Of a stretch of DNA of 40,407 nucleotides, positions 1 to 10,689 are shown in pieces. Source of the stretch: Nemertoderma westbladi (Eukaryota > Xenacoelomorpha > Nemertodermatida > Nemertodermatidae). The DNA lies in the NCBI GenBank assembly GCA_032718475.1, contig JAUCBJ010008333.1, positions 1 to 40,407 on the forward strand, written 5' to 3'. The translations under genes and the position numbers were made by a program. Numbering within the stretch: the first letter of the stretch is position 1; every line of letters begins with the position of its first letter. Under the pieces are notes generated by a model, which was given only the letters and a program-made list of their open reading frames with translations, made no database searches and was not told the origin of the DNA.

Positions 1-858
1 TTTTTCATATTCTGGCCCTTTTTGGCCCCTATTGTCGACATATTTTTTGTACCCCCACTCGATAGGAACGTAGCCCCAATGGCCTTCTACGAGTTTCAAA
101 AAAGAATTAGTGGATTCCTACCCGCGTTGTCAAATTAAATATTTCGGAAATAAAATTTCGAAAAAAGACGGACAAAAACGTACAAATATACAGCCCCTTT
201 TTCCACCCGAAATTTTATTAAATCTCTTACCCCCATTCGATACGAAGGTAGACCCACTCTTCCTCGTTGCAACCGCGTTACTTTCGTTCCCGTTCGTTAA
301 ATAGTAGCCGACATGGGAACACCGTTTTCGCAGTAACTACGCGTCCAGTATGTAGACTGCGTCCTTTAGAGGGGCGGCGAATTCACCTCACTCAACGCCG
401 CCCTTACTGAATGTTTTTAAAAAATGTTTCTTCCCACCTAGATGTTATGGGTACATGGCATCTGCTGCGGGAGTAAATAAAAGGGTTGGATAGTGAGAGT
501 ATTCTATCTTGGGAGTTAGTGTGGCACCCTCTCTTTCTTGCGGGTAACAGTGATTTTTATTTTCTCATAATTCTAAAATGTCTTTCAAGTGTTATTGGCA
601 CCCCAACACCAGCGATGAATAGCTGATGTAGGGTGTTTGTGGGATGGTTGCAATAGCTTAGAGCTAGTCGAGACTACCATCTTACCAACTGACTATACTA
701 AGAAAGTACTGTACGTAGAAATTATATTAAATATAAAACATAATGCTATCAACAGGTGTCATGTTCGATTTGTTTTTACGGAAATTCGCAGATAATAGGA
801 TACAGCAGAATTTAAAAAGGAACTCAAATAATGGATAAGTTTGGCTATTTAATTCAGG
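1..858. other. AT-rich region without recognised gene
   Basis: I see no convincing coding sequence here. The one long open stretch (110-304, plus) has no family signature and looks like chance. The only structure noted is a GC-rich inverted repeat at 372-403 with 8-bp arms (GGGCGGCG and CGCCGCCC) around a 16-base loop, in otherwise AT-rich DNA. Its function is unknown. Confidence 0.5.
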
Positions 859-1029
859 TTATATAATATGGTCTATCAGATACTTTTTAAGGAGAATTTT
901 AAAAGTTTGTTTATTTTTTGCCTTACAAATGTTATTCGGTAGCGCATTCCAGAAAATAGGACCAGATACACTTATAGATTGTTGGGCAACATTTAAATGA
1001 GTTAGAGCTACTATAAATATATTATGAAT
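859..1029 (-). pseudogene. C-terminal remnant of a CR1/Jockey-like LINE reverse transcriptase ORF
   Basis: Minus-strand translation gives a short open stretch ending at a stop at 859-861. It contains SGPIFWNALPNNI followed by a Lys-rich LLKKYLIDHI end. This G-P-x-x-W-N-x-L-P pattern near the C-terminus is typical of LINE reverse transcriptase ORFs of the CR1/L2/Jockey group. Only the last 50 or so residues survive and no reverse transcriptase core is present here. It may be the missing tail of the antisense LINE fragment at 2720-3279, with later insertions separating the two. That link is inference from orientation and order. Confidence 0.6.
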
Positions 1030-1059
1030 ATTATGTAAGTACTAGCAGGCAATACCAGA

Positions 1060-1285
1060 GGCATGTTACCCGGTATTTCCCGCTACTGGCATAGGCCTAC
1101 TGGCGTACTGGTACCGGTATAGGCCTACTGACGTACCGGTACCTAGTACCGGTACCGAACGTGAATAATACTTTTCGAAAAGTGGCCTATAACGACCGCT
1201 GGTTAATGTTATACACACATGCCAAGTCCCAGCGCAATCCCTCCGCCCGTTTTGGAGGAGTTCGAACACAGAGAGAGAGAATTTG
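1060..1285. repeat. ACCGGT/AGGCCT-rich low-complexity block
   Basis: Short palindromes TACCGGTA and TAGGCCTA recur every few tens of bases, for example around 1095-1150. The block ends in a short GA repeat at about 1270-1281. The same words recur at 16620-16790, 18300-18860, 37515-37710 and 39350-39600. No coding potential is evident; the minus-strand open stretch at 1066-1269 is low complexity. Confidence 0.55.
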
Positions 1286-1289
1286 ATTT

Positions 1290-1593
1290 TTATAGGTATA
1301 GATTATGAGGCTGCAGTACGTACAGAATTGTGCAGCGCGATTACTTTGTGGAGTTAAAGTATGATCATATTTCCCCCATACTACGAGACCTTCACTGGCT
1401 CGCCGTTATTCGGCGAATCGATTATAAGATTGCTGTTATTACATATAAATGCCTGAACGGGACAGCTCCTAACTACCTATCAGAGTTGGTTTCAGTTTAG
1501 CAACCGGCACGAGATCTTCGTTCTGCTTACCAAAACAACCTGGTACAACCTAGGTACCGACTTGAACATTATGGACGTCGATCATTTTCGGTT
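1290..1593 (+). pseudogene. L2-like LINE, 5' part of a split remnant (late reverse transcriptase ORF)
   Basis: Plus-strand translation, with one frame change near 1365, gives recognisable late-ORF signatures of L2/CR1 LINEs: LQYVQNCAARLL, then a D-H-I-x-P-I-L-x-x-L-H-W-L block, then ITYKCLNGTAPNYLSELV. A premature stop follows at about 1498-1500. The sequence is 5'-truncated. It is interrupted at 1593 by an antisense RTE fragment and resumes at 2485. It is decayed and non-functional. Confidence 0.75.
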
Positions 1594-2484
1594 ACTACTA
1601 CTACTAGTATCGGCATGCTGCATTGCAGCTGCATTTTTAAGAATGCTGTGCCGGCTTGTCGACAAAATTGCGCCGCCACAACTCCCTATCACCCATGACA
1701 TTTGCTAGATCATCCGCATCTTCAAGGCCAGTGTCCTTTAAGATGCGTCTCAAGAAAGTCATGGGCTGTCCACCATGCTTATTCACTCCATGAGGCTGCC
1801 AAAGTACAAGATTATGCACTGGCTGGTCCTCACGGCGAAAGCAATGTCCTGCAAAGCGGAGGCGATTTTGTTCTAGTGTCAAGCTTGGGGGAACAAATGA
1901 GACACCTCCAATGTTATATAGTGTCTGGTTGGAGATGTGTGCATTGTACTTGACACAATGAACCCGGCGTAGCATTCTTGTGAATGTGCCATCCAGAGAT
2001 TTGGTGTCCTCAGTAGTTAGAGCCCAGCATGGACTCCATAGAGGAGTACTGGAACTACTGCTGCTCAAAATAATCGGACCTTAAGTTTCCGATTAATTCT
2101 CGGTGACTTCCAAATCCTGGAAAGCCTATTCAAGGATGCCCTGCCCATGCATTTCCCTTACGTATTCGAAGGTCCTCACCTGACTTCCGGATCCATGATC
2201 CCAGGTAACAGAAGTCATCCACATGCTCAAGCATACCATCCTTTGAGCTTATGCTCATCAGATCAGAGAATTGCTGAGAACTTTCAAAGTTAACTGTCAA
2301 AATTTTGGTCTTTCTGGAGTTAATAAAAAGACCAACACCAGAAGCAGCATGTTCTAACGAGCTGAGGGGCCGTTGGGCTCCCTCTAGCGACTCCGAGATC
2401 ATTCCCAAGTCATCAGCAAAGTCTAGATCAGTTAGGTACTTGGCAGGATTTCCTCGACTTCTGGTGCCAGTAGGTGGAGTTCGG
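1594..2484 (-). mobile_element. 5'-truncated RTE-type LINE copy inserted into the L2 remnant
   Basis: This is the reverse complement of the 3' part of the full-length RTE at 11934-15719, corresponding to roughly 14833-15719 there. It includes the terminal trinucleotide tail, seen here as CTA repeats at about 1594-1606. The reading frame is broken: two open pieces (1637-2068 and 2130 upward on the minus strand) are offset by a small deletion near 2070-2130. The insertion is flanked by a 9-bp direct repeat TTTTCGGTT at 1585-1593 and 2485-2493, which I read as its target-site duplication. 5' truncation with an intact 3' tail is the normal outcome of target-primed reverse transcription. Confidence 0.88.
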
Positions 2485-2718
2485 TTTTCGGTTGCAGCTC
2501 CGATGATATGGAACGCACTCCCAGATTCGGTTAAATCTTGTGGGTCTCTGGAGTCATTTAAGCGTTGTCTCAAGACTCATTATTTTAGCCGTGTATATAA
2601 CTGATCTTTTAATTACTTACTACTGGTTTTACTTTTTAGCTAGTGCGCCTAAAGCACTTTTTAATTAATTTGAATAGGCGCTGATAAATAAATATATTAT
2701 TATTAATATTATTTGTTA
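2485..2718 (+). pseudogene. L2-like LINE, 3' part of the split remnant with 3' UTR
   Basis: Immediately after the RTE insertion the L2-like frame resumes with FSVAAPMIWNALPDSV and a SLESFKRCLKTHYF end, stopping at 2602-2604. A short 3' UTR follows with an imperfect hairpin (GCGCC... near 2645 and GGCGC near 2677) and an (ATT)n-like tail at about 2693-2715, as in many L2 elements. Together with 1290-1593 this forms one element split by the RTE. It is 5'-truncated and inactive. Confidence 0.75.
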
Positions 2719-2719
2719 T

Positions 2720-3279
2720 TATAAAATGACCTTGAGTCGACGATCGGGTATAATAACTGTGGAAGACTGAACATTTAGAAAATAAGTGTGATAGTGGGTG
2801 AGTTTTAGGATTATTTGACACATCGTAAAGTAGTTGGCCTAGGTGAAATTCAAATAGTAAGTTAACCGGTAAAATTTTTAGGTTTCTATAAATTGGCAAT
2901 GAAGAGGCTCGCGAATCACTAAATGTTATACATAAGTATTTTGTTCACTTTTATTCTAAGCGGACGGAGAACCGACTTACAAGCTGTACCCCAGGCTAAA
3001 ATCCCATAATTTATATATGGATGAATCAATGAATAGTAAAGCATACGTAGAATCTCAAAAGGAAATATGTGTCTTAATTTATAAAACAAGCCGGATGATT
3101 TCGATATTTTGTTTAAAATATGGCTGATGTGCGGTTTCCTGTTTAAATTTGGTATGCTTCACTTGTTTAATTTCATTATTTTTTATTTTAACCTTGGGGG
3201 AGCCGTTTTTTCGTATATTAGAAAATATTGAATGTTCAGTTTTTTTCAGATTCAGTATTAAACGATTAAATTTTGGCAC
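2720..3279 (-). pseudogene. CR1/Jockey-like LINE remnant, palm-to-thumb part of the reverse transcriptase ORF
   Basis: Minus-strand translation shows LILNLKKTEHSIF with a downstream V-K-I-K-N-N-E-I-K-Q-V block. After a frame change near 3090 comes LYYSLIHPYINYGILAWG, and then a VFHSYYTRSS motif. These are standard landmarks after the catalytic palm in CR1/L2/Jockey-type LINE reverse transcriptases. Several frame changes mark it as decayed. It runs opposite to the L2-like copy that follows it at 1290-2718. Confidence 0.7.
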
Positions 3280-3463
3280 TTAGAAGGATAATTGAAGAAT
3301 TATCAAAAAAGAAAGACAGGCATCTGGCTGTTATCTTTGTTGACTTCTTCAAGGCCTATGATTCAGTCTATCGCTCACGTATGTTCAGCATACTTTCATT
3401 ATATGGGATTCCTGATGAAATTATTGCAGCAATCAGATCAGTATACGATGGTTCGACAACATT
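3271..3463 (+). mobile_element. Internal fragment of the RTE-type LINE fused to a satellite
   Basis: These 193 bp match 14490-14682 of the full-length RTE with only a few substitutions; for example, the FVDFFKAFDSV motif reads FVDFFKAYDSV here. The fragment lacks both element ends, so it did not arrive by ordinary LINE insertion. Its right edge passes straight into the tandem satellite at about 3464. Near-identity to the complete element suggests a fairly recent duplication or capture. Confidence 0.85.
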
Positions 3464-4709
3464 GCATAATGCAAATGTTACATTTAGTTGCATAATGCAG
3501 CTGTTACATTTAGTTGCATAATGCAGCTGTTACATTTAGCTGCATAATGCAGCTGTTGCATTTAGCTTCATAATGCTGCAGCTGTCACCATTTAGCTGCA
3601 TAATGCAGCTGTTACATTTAGCTTCATAATGCTGCTGTTACCATTTAGGTGCATAATGCAGCTGTTGCATTTAGCTGCATAATGTAGCTGTTGTATTTAG
3701 CTGCATAATGCAGCTGTTATATTTAGCTGCATAATGCAGCTGTTGCATTTAGCTTCATAATGCTGCTGTTGCATTTAGCTTCATAATGCTGCTGTTACCA
3801 TTTAGGTGCATAATGCAGCTGTTGCATTTAGCTGCATAATGCAGCTGTTATATTTAGCTGCATAATGCAGTTGTTACATTTAGCTTCATAATGCAGCTGT
3901 TACCATTTAGCTGAATAATGCAGCTGTTACATTTAGCTGCATAATGCAGCTGTTGCATTTAGCTTCATAATGCAGCTGTTACCATTTACCTGAATAATGC
4001 AGCTGTTACATTTAGCTGCATAATGCAGCGTTGCATTTAGCTGCATAATGCAGCTGTTGCATTTAGCTTCATAATGCAGCTGTCACCATTTAGCTGCATA
4101 ATGCAGCTGTTGCATTTAGCTGCATAATGCAGCTGTTGCATTAAGCTTCATAATGCAGCTGTCACCATTTAGCTGCATAATGCAGCTGTTGCATTTAGCT
4201 GCATAATGCAGCTGTTGCATTTAGCTTCATAATGCAGCTGTCACCATTTAGCTGCATAATGCAGCTGTTACCATTTAGCTACATAATGCAGCTGTTGCAT
4301 TTAGCTGCATAATGCAGCTGTTGCATTTAGCTTCATAATGCAGCTGTCACCATTTAGCTGCATAATGCAGCTGTTGCATTTAGCTGCATAATGCAGCTGT
4401 TGCATTTAGCTTCATAATGCAGCTGTTGCATTTAGCTGCATAATGCAGCTGTTGCATTTAGCTTCATAATGCAGCTGTTGCATTTAGCTGCATAATGCAG
4501 CTGTTGCATTTAGCTTCATAATGCAGCTGTTGCATTTAGCTGCATAATGCAGCTGTTGCATTTAGCTTCATAATGCAGCTGTTGCATTTAGCTGCATAAT
4601 GCAGCTGTTGCATTTAGCTTCATAATGCAGCTGTCACCATTTAGCTGCATAATGCAGCTGTTACATTTAGCTGCATAATGGAGCTGTTGCATTTAGCTGC
4701 ATAAAAGGC
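3464..4709. repeat. 26/27-bp tandem satellite with higher-order organisation
   Basis: This array holds close to 50 units of about 26 bp beginning TGCATAATGCAGCTG and ending in GCATTTAGC. Two main variants alternate: a G-type (AGCTGCATAATG) and a T-type (AGCTTCATAATG), the latter often with a 27-bp TCACCATTTAGC ending. From about 4070 to 4400 the units form mostly trimers (about 79 bp). From about 4400 to 4620 they form dimers (52 bp). The core AGCTGCATAATGCAGCT is a near-palindrome, so single strands could form hairpins. Confidence 0.95.
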
Positions 4710-6080
4710 AGCTGCTACCATTCTACTATAATATACTAAAAGTGAAATAAATTGACCGCTTTCAGCTTAATTATATTTTACGATTTGATATATAAAAACA
4801 TTGATACGACCATGACAACGAAAGTTAGATTATAACGTTTGGCTGAGGAAATCATTGTCTTTTATTTGCCGCGATTTGGTTTTCCTGTACAGGAAACTGA
4901 ATTCATTGAATCCTTTATTCGTCGCATCTCGTTTGATGTTGGTGGGAAGTTGATTGTCCAGCAAACGAAGTTCTAGAATAAAACATATATTTAATTATAT
5001 AGGGCATAGGCGCTACATTTTGTTCCAAAATTTCCACATCACTTGACATCGGTAGTATGGTCAGAAATTTGTTGAATAATATAGCACATAACTACTCTTG
5101 GGTGTTTTTTCTTTAATATGAAATTTCCATAACTATAATAATTTCGAAATGGTACAATTGTGGAAGAAAACCACATACATAACAACAAGTAAAGTAATAT
5201 CCGTCCGTCCGTAATAAAAAATTCATTCGTAAATAACTTTTGAAGATTTTAAACATTTTCAATCAAATTTTGTAAGGGTATATATACTGGAGAAAAAGTT
5301 CCAATATTTTGAGACGGGATAAAATCCCTGTTAAAAATAGGGCAATTTTTTTTGTTAAAAATGGGGAAATAGTGGCAGGCTATTATACAAACATGACCAG
5401 AAGCACATAAACTACATATTAAATTTCACAAAATTACAGAAAATGCATTTTTGAAGTGGGCTAATTAGTTATATCGGGACTACTGTAGCTATTACAATGT
5501 CTAAGTTCTGGAACAATTCAAATTCGCCGCAGTTTTTCTACTGGGGTTTGTGTTACCTTCTGAAATTTATCCATTAAACTCATGCGTACTGACGATTTAG
5601 AGACCGGGTGGGCTTCCTTATAATTATAGTTTCACAGTTATACATATGATTCTAACCTGCAGCATTCATACTTCAAGTTATTGAAGTATGGATGCTGCAA
5701 GCACTTGAATATAGGACACATACAGTAGGAATAGGAATGTCAGTAGTATGATAAACAACTTAAATAAAACAGCGTCTGCCATAGTCTACCATGTTAAAGA
5801 ATTTCCCGAACGGCTCTTGCCCCGCCTACTTACTATGATTACCATTGTGTCACCCCGCCCACTTACTTATCTGGTTACCATTGCGCATATGTAACATATG
5901 TCACCACTGTGTATATGTGACATATGTGGTATAAGGCCAGTCCGCAGACGGAAGTAATTTAATTAATTCGTGTCTACCGGCTGGCGTTTGACCTTGAACC
6001 GCAATAGGTAAAACCCAATATAGTAAGTGGGTTGCAGACGTTTGTTATATAGTCTTTAACATGATTTCGTGATTTGATGA
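4710..6080. other. Intergenic region without recognised gene; contains two inverted repeats
   Basis: No supported gene. A minus-strand open stretch of about 45 codons near 4850-4985 has no family signature. A near-perfect hairpin lies at 5658-5699, with 19-bp arms starting TGCAGCATTCATACTTCAA, a 4-base loop and one mismatch. At about 5885-5935 there is an inverted pair ACATATGTCAC/GTGACATATGT. Both may be relics of small foldback elements. Confidence 0.5.
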
Positions 6081-6560
6081 AAAAATGGGGCGAGCCATGA
6101 AGCGAGTGAAGCCTTAGCATATGGGTTAAGGTTATAGTATTTATAATATTATTTTCAATTTGAGTATTCTACCTATGGGGCGAGCCATGAAGTGAGTGAT
6201 AGCATCGAAGTAAGGTTATTGTATTCAACTAACGGCGGCCACCAATATTACAATTCTACAGTTATTGCTAAGCCACTAGTTGTGGGGCGAGCCGTGAAGT
6301 GAGTATAAAGTTATAGTATTTATAATATTATTTTATTATGATTATTCTACTTATATGCGGAGGGGTGAGCCATGAAGTGTGTGAAAGCATATAGGCGCTA
6401 TCGGTGAGTTGTCTTATCGCCGTCCAGCGCCAACATAAATTTTAATTGCTAATAACTCGGTTATACAGTGATTTGATGAAAAAATAGGACGAGCCATGAA
6501 TCGAACGAAGCCTTAGAATATGGGTACCCGCGCGGCGCGGAGTGAGCAAAGCCTTTAGCG
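6080..6560. repeat. Cluster of dispersed GGGGCGAGCCATGAAG words
   Basis: Five degenerate copies of a word beginning GGGGCGAGCCATGAAG, often followed by GAGTGAAGCCTTAGCAT, lie near 6087, 6177, 6282, 6363 and 6486. They are separated by AT-rich spacers containing TTATAGTATTTATAATATTA. Further copies lie at about 9071 and 10501 and, inverted, near 16243. I do not recognise the family; it is not a gene. Confidence 0.65.
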
Positions 6561-6639
6561 TGTGGGTACTATTGTTGAATTTTTGGTAATTATTTATTGT
6601 TATTATATTAATTGTTGAAATTAAATTATTACTTACATT

Positions 6640-7060
6640 AATGTTGGGTGGGAGGCGTCGTACTTGTTTGCTCAATCACTCTTGGGGGGCAGGCGCAAGT
6701 CGGGCGGACTCCCCCACCAACAATTCTACCCGGCTCCGCAGGGACTACCCCTTCATGCGGCGGATCCGGGGGGAACCACGGCGATAAACCACGACCTCGC
6801 CAGCGGGGCCGCCTATTCGGAAATACCATGGCAATAGGCCTAAGAGGCCTACCAATCGCCGGATAAAAACTGATAGGCCTATACAACGTTGCCATTGGTG
6901 TATTAGGCCTTCTAAGGGGTTCAATGGTACCCCCGCGAGCCCCCCCGCCGAAAGTTTGGGGCACCCTGCCGGAAACAGGTACTTGTTGGATGGGGTCTTC
7001 TGCTTCCGGATTCGGGTTTGCGTCGCTATAGCGACGCAAACAGATCATAGCCACTAGAAA
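6640..7060. other. GC-rich island with a perfect palindrome
   Basis: This stretch is sharply more GC-rich than its AT-rich flanks and has several CpG and CCCCC runs. A minus-strand open stretch (6638-7099) is Pro/Arg/Gly-rich with no recognised domain, and openness is expected in GC-rich DNA, so I do not call it a gene. A perfect 26-bp palindrome sits at its edge (7016-7041). Confidence 0.5.
7016..7041. repeat. Perfect 26-bp palindrome
   Basis: The sequence GTTTGCGTCGCTA is followed directly by its exact reverse complement, with no spacer. It could be a dimer-binding site, a cruciform-forming site, or the joined ends of a degraded inverted-repeat element. Nothing around it decides between these. 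Confidence 0.9.
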
Positions 7061-7257
7061 ATGTTCTTGTTTGACAAATTCTGCAATCAAATGTTTCATT
7101 GGATTGAGCCATAAGCGTATATATATAATATTATTTCGATCAATAAAACTGCTGTCAATTAAAAGTTAATACAGTAATATGGACAGATTGAGGTCAGAAG
7201 GAATAAGTTAAGTTTTTTTTTTCTAAAGTACACCGGATTAGGCTTAATTCGTAATTA

Positions 7258-7400
7258 GTCCAATGTATAGAAAAACCGGTCCGACGAATCTGTACAAAAA
7301 AGTACAAAATAGTACAATATAGTACAAAAGAGTACAATAAAGTGCAAAAATAGTACAAAAGAGTGCAAAAATAGTACAAAAGAGTACAAACGAGTTAATT
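7258..7400. repeat. AGTACAAAA-type minisatellite, left copy of an inverted pair
   Basis: About ten units of 11-12 bp related to AGTACAAAATAGTAC follow GGTCCGACGAATCTGTACA. The reverse complement of this array, including the GTCCGACGAAT edge, occurs at 16356-16478. Minus-strand open stretches here are simple-sequence translations (repeated FCT and YYF), not genes. Confidence 0.85.
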
Positions 7401-7518
7401 CCGCAATTTCGTTTTAACATATTCGAATACACATTTATATGTTCTACAAATAAGAAAACTTTGGAGTAATAATGAAATCTTCTGGCTTCAATATTGTACC
7501 GGAAAATCTAATGTAAAT

Positions 7519-7715
7519 TGTACCCCGAATCAGGGTATCCAGGACTCCCTGTACCCCGAATCGGGGCTTGCGATATTTTCATACAGCCTGCAGAGCACCG
7601 ATTCGGGGTCAATATTTTCTAGTACACCGATTCAGGAATTCAATTTTCTCGAAAATACACCGAATCGGCTCTTTTTTTCCACTCAGACACCGATTCGGTG
7701 TATATTTTCTAGTCG
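7519..7715. repeat. ACACCGATTCGGGGT repeats, left copy
   Basis: Six degenerate copies of a near-palindromic word, ACACCGATTCGG or TACCCCGAATCGGGG, lie at about 30-40 bp spacing with TTTTCTAG-like spacers. The same family is at 15834-16000. With the minisatellite at 7258-7400, the two blocks appear in mirror order around 16 kb, suggesting a large inverted structure. Confidence 0.8.
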
Positions 7716-7749
7716 TTATTTATATTTTTCAATGGATTTTCCTGATGTA

Positions 7750-8807
7750 ATTTATATTTTAATTAGAATTAATATTATATAAAGTAACAAATTAATTAAA
7801 ATATTTAATATATTTGCGATGCGAGTATATTTGGTGATTTCATATTGTATTATTGTTAGTTATTATACGTACTTTGTCATTGTAATTAATGTATACTACG
7901 TTTTAGTGCTTATTGTTAGACAAATTGCAATTATATCTATATATAATATTATGTGCTATGATGTACTATGATGTACTATAATAATATTATAACTATAATA
8001 CTATAATAATAATATAATGAAATGACAGTCCATGTGTTAACTGGGATGGCTCTCCTAATGTCTGTCTCAGTGGGCAATGGAGAATAGTGTGTGCTATGGA
8101 AAGTATTAAGTAATAACGAACCTGCCTTTTTGTACGAAGTTGGAGGCTGAAAGAAATTTGGGATCTATCTATCTATGTGGCGGGCTGGAGGGCCTTGTTT
8201 GTCCACAAAATGGCTTGGCCGCACGAGCATTTAATGAAACACTGTGAAACAGGTATCGAATGAAATGTTCTCTAGTTGGTGAAAAAAAAGTTTGAAAATC
8301 TTAGACCAAAGGGTGTCGAGAAATTTACATGTATTGGCTTTTTGCACAAAATACTCATTTCAGCTGATTTTTAGCGGTTCTACAAGTGGGAACTAATTAT
8401 TTTACATGGTAAGAATAACTTATTCTTATATAAATATTAAATTGCTAGAGTCTCTAATCTCTATAACCCATTCCATCAAAGTCTTTAATTAATTTAAGAA
8501 ATTAATGTTAAGAATGCATGTTTTTAATTGATTGAAATGATTTAAGTGATATTTATTGTTGAATTATCCACGCTGGACACATATTTCCATAGACCACTAT
8601 TATAGGTAGATTAGCCTTCTTAATTCAGCCTAGCTAGAACTCCATCTTGCTTGCTTCCATCCAATCACAGACTAATAACTGAATAACTACCTACTATTAT
8701 CTACTGAATATGAATAATGTATTGACAATAGATATCATATTGCCGGCAGGTTCAACGAACTGTGTTTATTACATGAACGGATTACGTGGTAAGCATTAAA
8801 CAACTGT
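7750..8807. other. AT-rich intergenic region, nothing recognised
   Basis: AT-rich DNA with short ATTAT runs near 7930-8020 and a (CTAT)n scrap near 8163. I see no gene, no RNA gene and no clear element boundary on either strand. Confidence 0.5.
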
Positions 8808-9019
8808 AACATAGTGTATGGATGATAGAAATCAAATATAATATTGAGGGTCTTTCTGTCTTTAGCTGGTTTATATTATATTAATTAAAGATAACACTAG
8901 TAAACGTTTTCAACGGTTTCTGCATCAGACTATTTTATCTTTCTGTCTTTAATTAATATAATAAACCAGCTAGAGACCCTCAATATTTTATTTCATTTCT
9001 ATCATCCATACACTGTGTT
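8808..9019. mobile_element. Foldback (inverted-repeat) element
   Basis: The left arm (8808-8890) and right arm (about 8946-9019) are inverted copies around a loop of about 55 bases. They share ATGGATGATAGAAAT, a TATTGAGGGTCT block and an AGCTGGTTTATTATATT-like block. The left arm carries a few extra bases. There is no coding capacity, so it is a foldback or MITE-like relic or an inverted duplication. Confidence 0.8.
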
Positions 9020-9159
9020 TATTACCTGATTTATTTGTAAGCTATTTCCCACGGTGTTAGTTGATCAGAGTGGCTATTGGGACGAGCCATAAAGGCAGCC
9101 AAGACGCATTTACAATTAGCATAATGGTTATTCCTCGGGCCGAGCCGCAAACGGTGTTG

Positions 9160-9290
9160 CGAGACATTAGCAAAAAAAATAAATTGAAAAATAAAATTAA
9201 AATAAAAAAAAAATAAAATAAGATTTAAAAAAATATATTTTTTTATTTATTACAAATACATTATAATAATTAAAAAGGGTAATAAATTTC
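9160..9290. repeat. A-rich simple sequence
   Basis: A long run of A with scattered T (AAAATAAAATT-like) is followed by T-rich sequence. It has no coding or element signature of its own. Confidence 0.7.
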
Positions 9291-9299
9291 GCTATTTAA

Positions 9300-9925
9300 G
9301 AAAGCCGTATCGATCCGATCAAGCCGAGTCGAACTGATGGAGCCGAGTCGAACCTATCGAGCTGAGTTGAACCTATCGAGCTGAGACAAACCTATCGAGC
9401 CAAGTTGAACCTATCGAACCGAGTCGAACCCATCAAGCCGAGTCACACCAATTGAGCCAGATCAAGATGAGTCGGACCGTTTGAGCCGAGCCGAACCTAT
9501 TGAGCCAAGTCGAACCTATTGAGCCGTGTCGAACCCATTGAGCAGAGTCGAACTGATTGAGCCGGATCATGCCGTCTTGGACCGATTGAGCTGGAACGAA
9601 CCTATCGAGTGGGACTGATAGAGCCGAACCTATCGAGCTGAGTCGAACTTATCGAGCCGTGTCAAACCTATCGAGCCGAGTCAAACCTAAGGAGCCGAGT
9701 CGAACTGATCGAACCAAGTCGAACTGAGTCAAACTGATCGAGCCAGATCAAACCGATTGAGCCTGATGGAACCAATCGAGCGGAGACGAACCAATTGAGC
9801 TGAATCGAACCGATCAAGCCATGTCGAACCAATCAAGCCAAGTCGAACCATGATTGAGCCGAGTCGAACCAATCGAGCCGAGTTGAACTGATTGAGCCGA
9901 GTCGAACTGATTGAGCCGAGTAAGT
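9300..9925. repeat. 19-bp minisatellite (GAGCCGAGTCGAACCTATC)
   Basis: More than 30 degenerate copies of a unit close to GAGCCGAGTCGAACCTATC run head to tail. Variable positions include CTATC/GATC/GATTGA and GTC/GTT. Indels break any reading frame. The minus-strand open stretch over 9814-10083 is a by-product of the repeat. Confidence 0.93.
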
Positions 9926-9929
9926 AGGC

Positions 9930-10680
9930 TTATGTAAGTATGTATGTGCACAATATTGGCTGTATGTATGTACATATTGACATTGGCCCTAGCACCTAGC
10001 TGATAGCAGGACAGGCCATTAGAGTTTGTAATAGGCTTCCAGTAATGATTGGAACCTAGATATTGTCTGCATGCTGGTGCCACCCATACCAGGGCAATAG
10101 ATTTGTCTGCATGGTCACTCAGGGTACTAGTTTGATGGGCAGGTCCGTTTAAAGCCAGCTTGCTGGCCTTCTAGTTGAGTTGATGTAAAGGACAAGGCTA
10201 TACATGGCAATAATAATAAGATCAATTTGTATTCAATTTATTTTAGTTAGATTACCCATAGCCTCGTTTAACATTGCTGCCTAGTTGAATTAATCTGCCG
10301 CCCAACCTCAACAGCCACGCCGAGTAAAGCCAGGAAATCAGGAATGCTTATAAATTTAATCAAAAGTCTAAATAAAACAAAATATAATAGCAGAAGCAAT
10401 ATTCCATTCCAATATTGGATTCCAACGCAAACAAAAAGGTTCAAAGCAAGAATGACTTTCATCAACCAAACAAACTGCTTCCCGTCTAACTGTGTAATGT
10501 GGGGCGAGCCACGAAGTTGGCGGAGCCTTAGCGAATTGACACTGTTAGGGGGTGGGTCAATTTATGCAAATAGTTGTCGTCGTCGTCGTCGTTGTCGTCG
10601 TCGTCGTTGTCGTCGTCGTTACGATTTTGACATGCTAATAACTTTGTCGGATTTAAAGCTGCCAAGTTGAAAATTTGTAG
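9930..10680. other. Intergenic region with a trinucleotide microsatellite
   Basis: No gene is supported. A (GTC)n/(GTT) microsatellite lies at about 10573-10620, and one GGGGCGAGCCACGAAG word lies near 10502. The plus-strand open stretch 10344-10670 is carried by the microsatellite, which translates as an Arg/Cys run, and has no family signature. Confidence 0.55.
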
Positions 10681-10689
10681 GTATCAATA

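Noticed and set aside
3464-4709. CRISPR-like array of short repeats
   Set aside because: Units are contiguous 26/27-mers with no unique spacers, in an animal-type sequence; this is a satellite.
6638-7099. 153-codon minus-strand open frame in the GC-rich island
   Set aside because: Pro/Arg/Gly-rich translation with no domain; GC-rich DNA has few stop codons, and both strands are open here.
7194-7432. Two overlapping minus-strand ORFs rich in Phe, Cys and Tyr
   Set aside because: They are translations of the TACAAAA minisatellite in two frames.
9814-10083. 89-codon minus-strand ORF
   Set aside because: Half of it is the 19-bp minisatellite and the rest shows no family signature.
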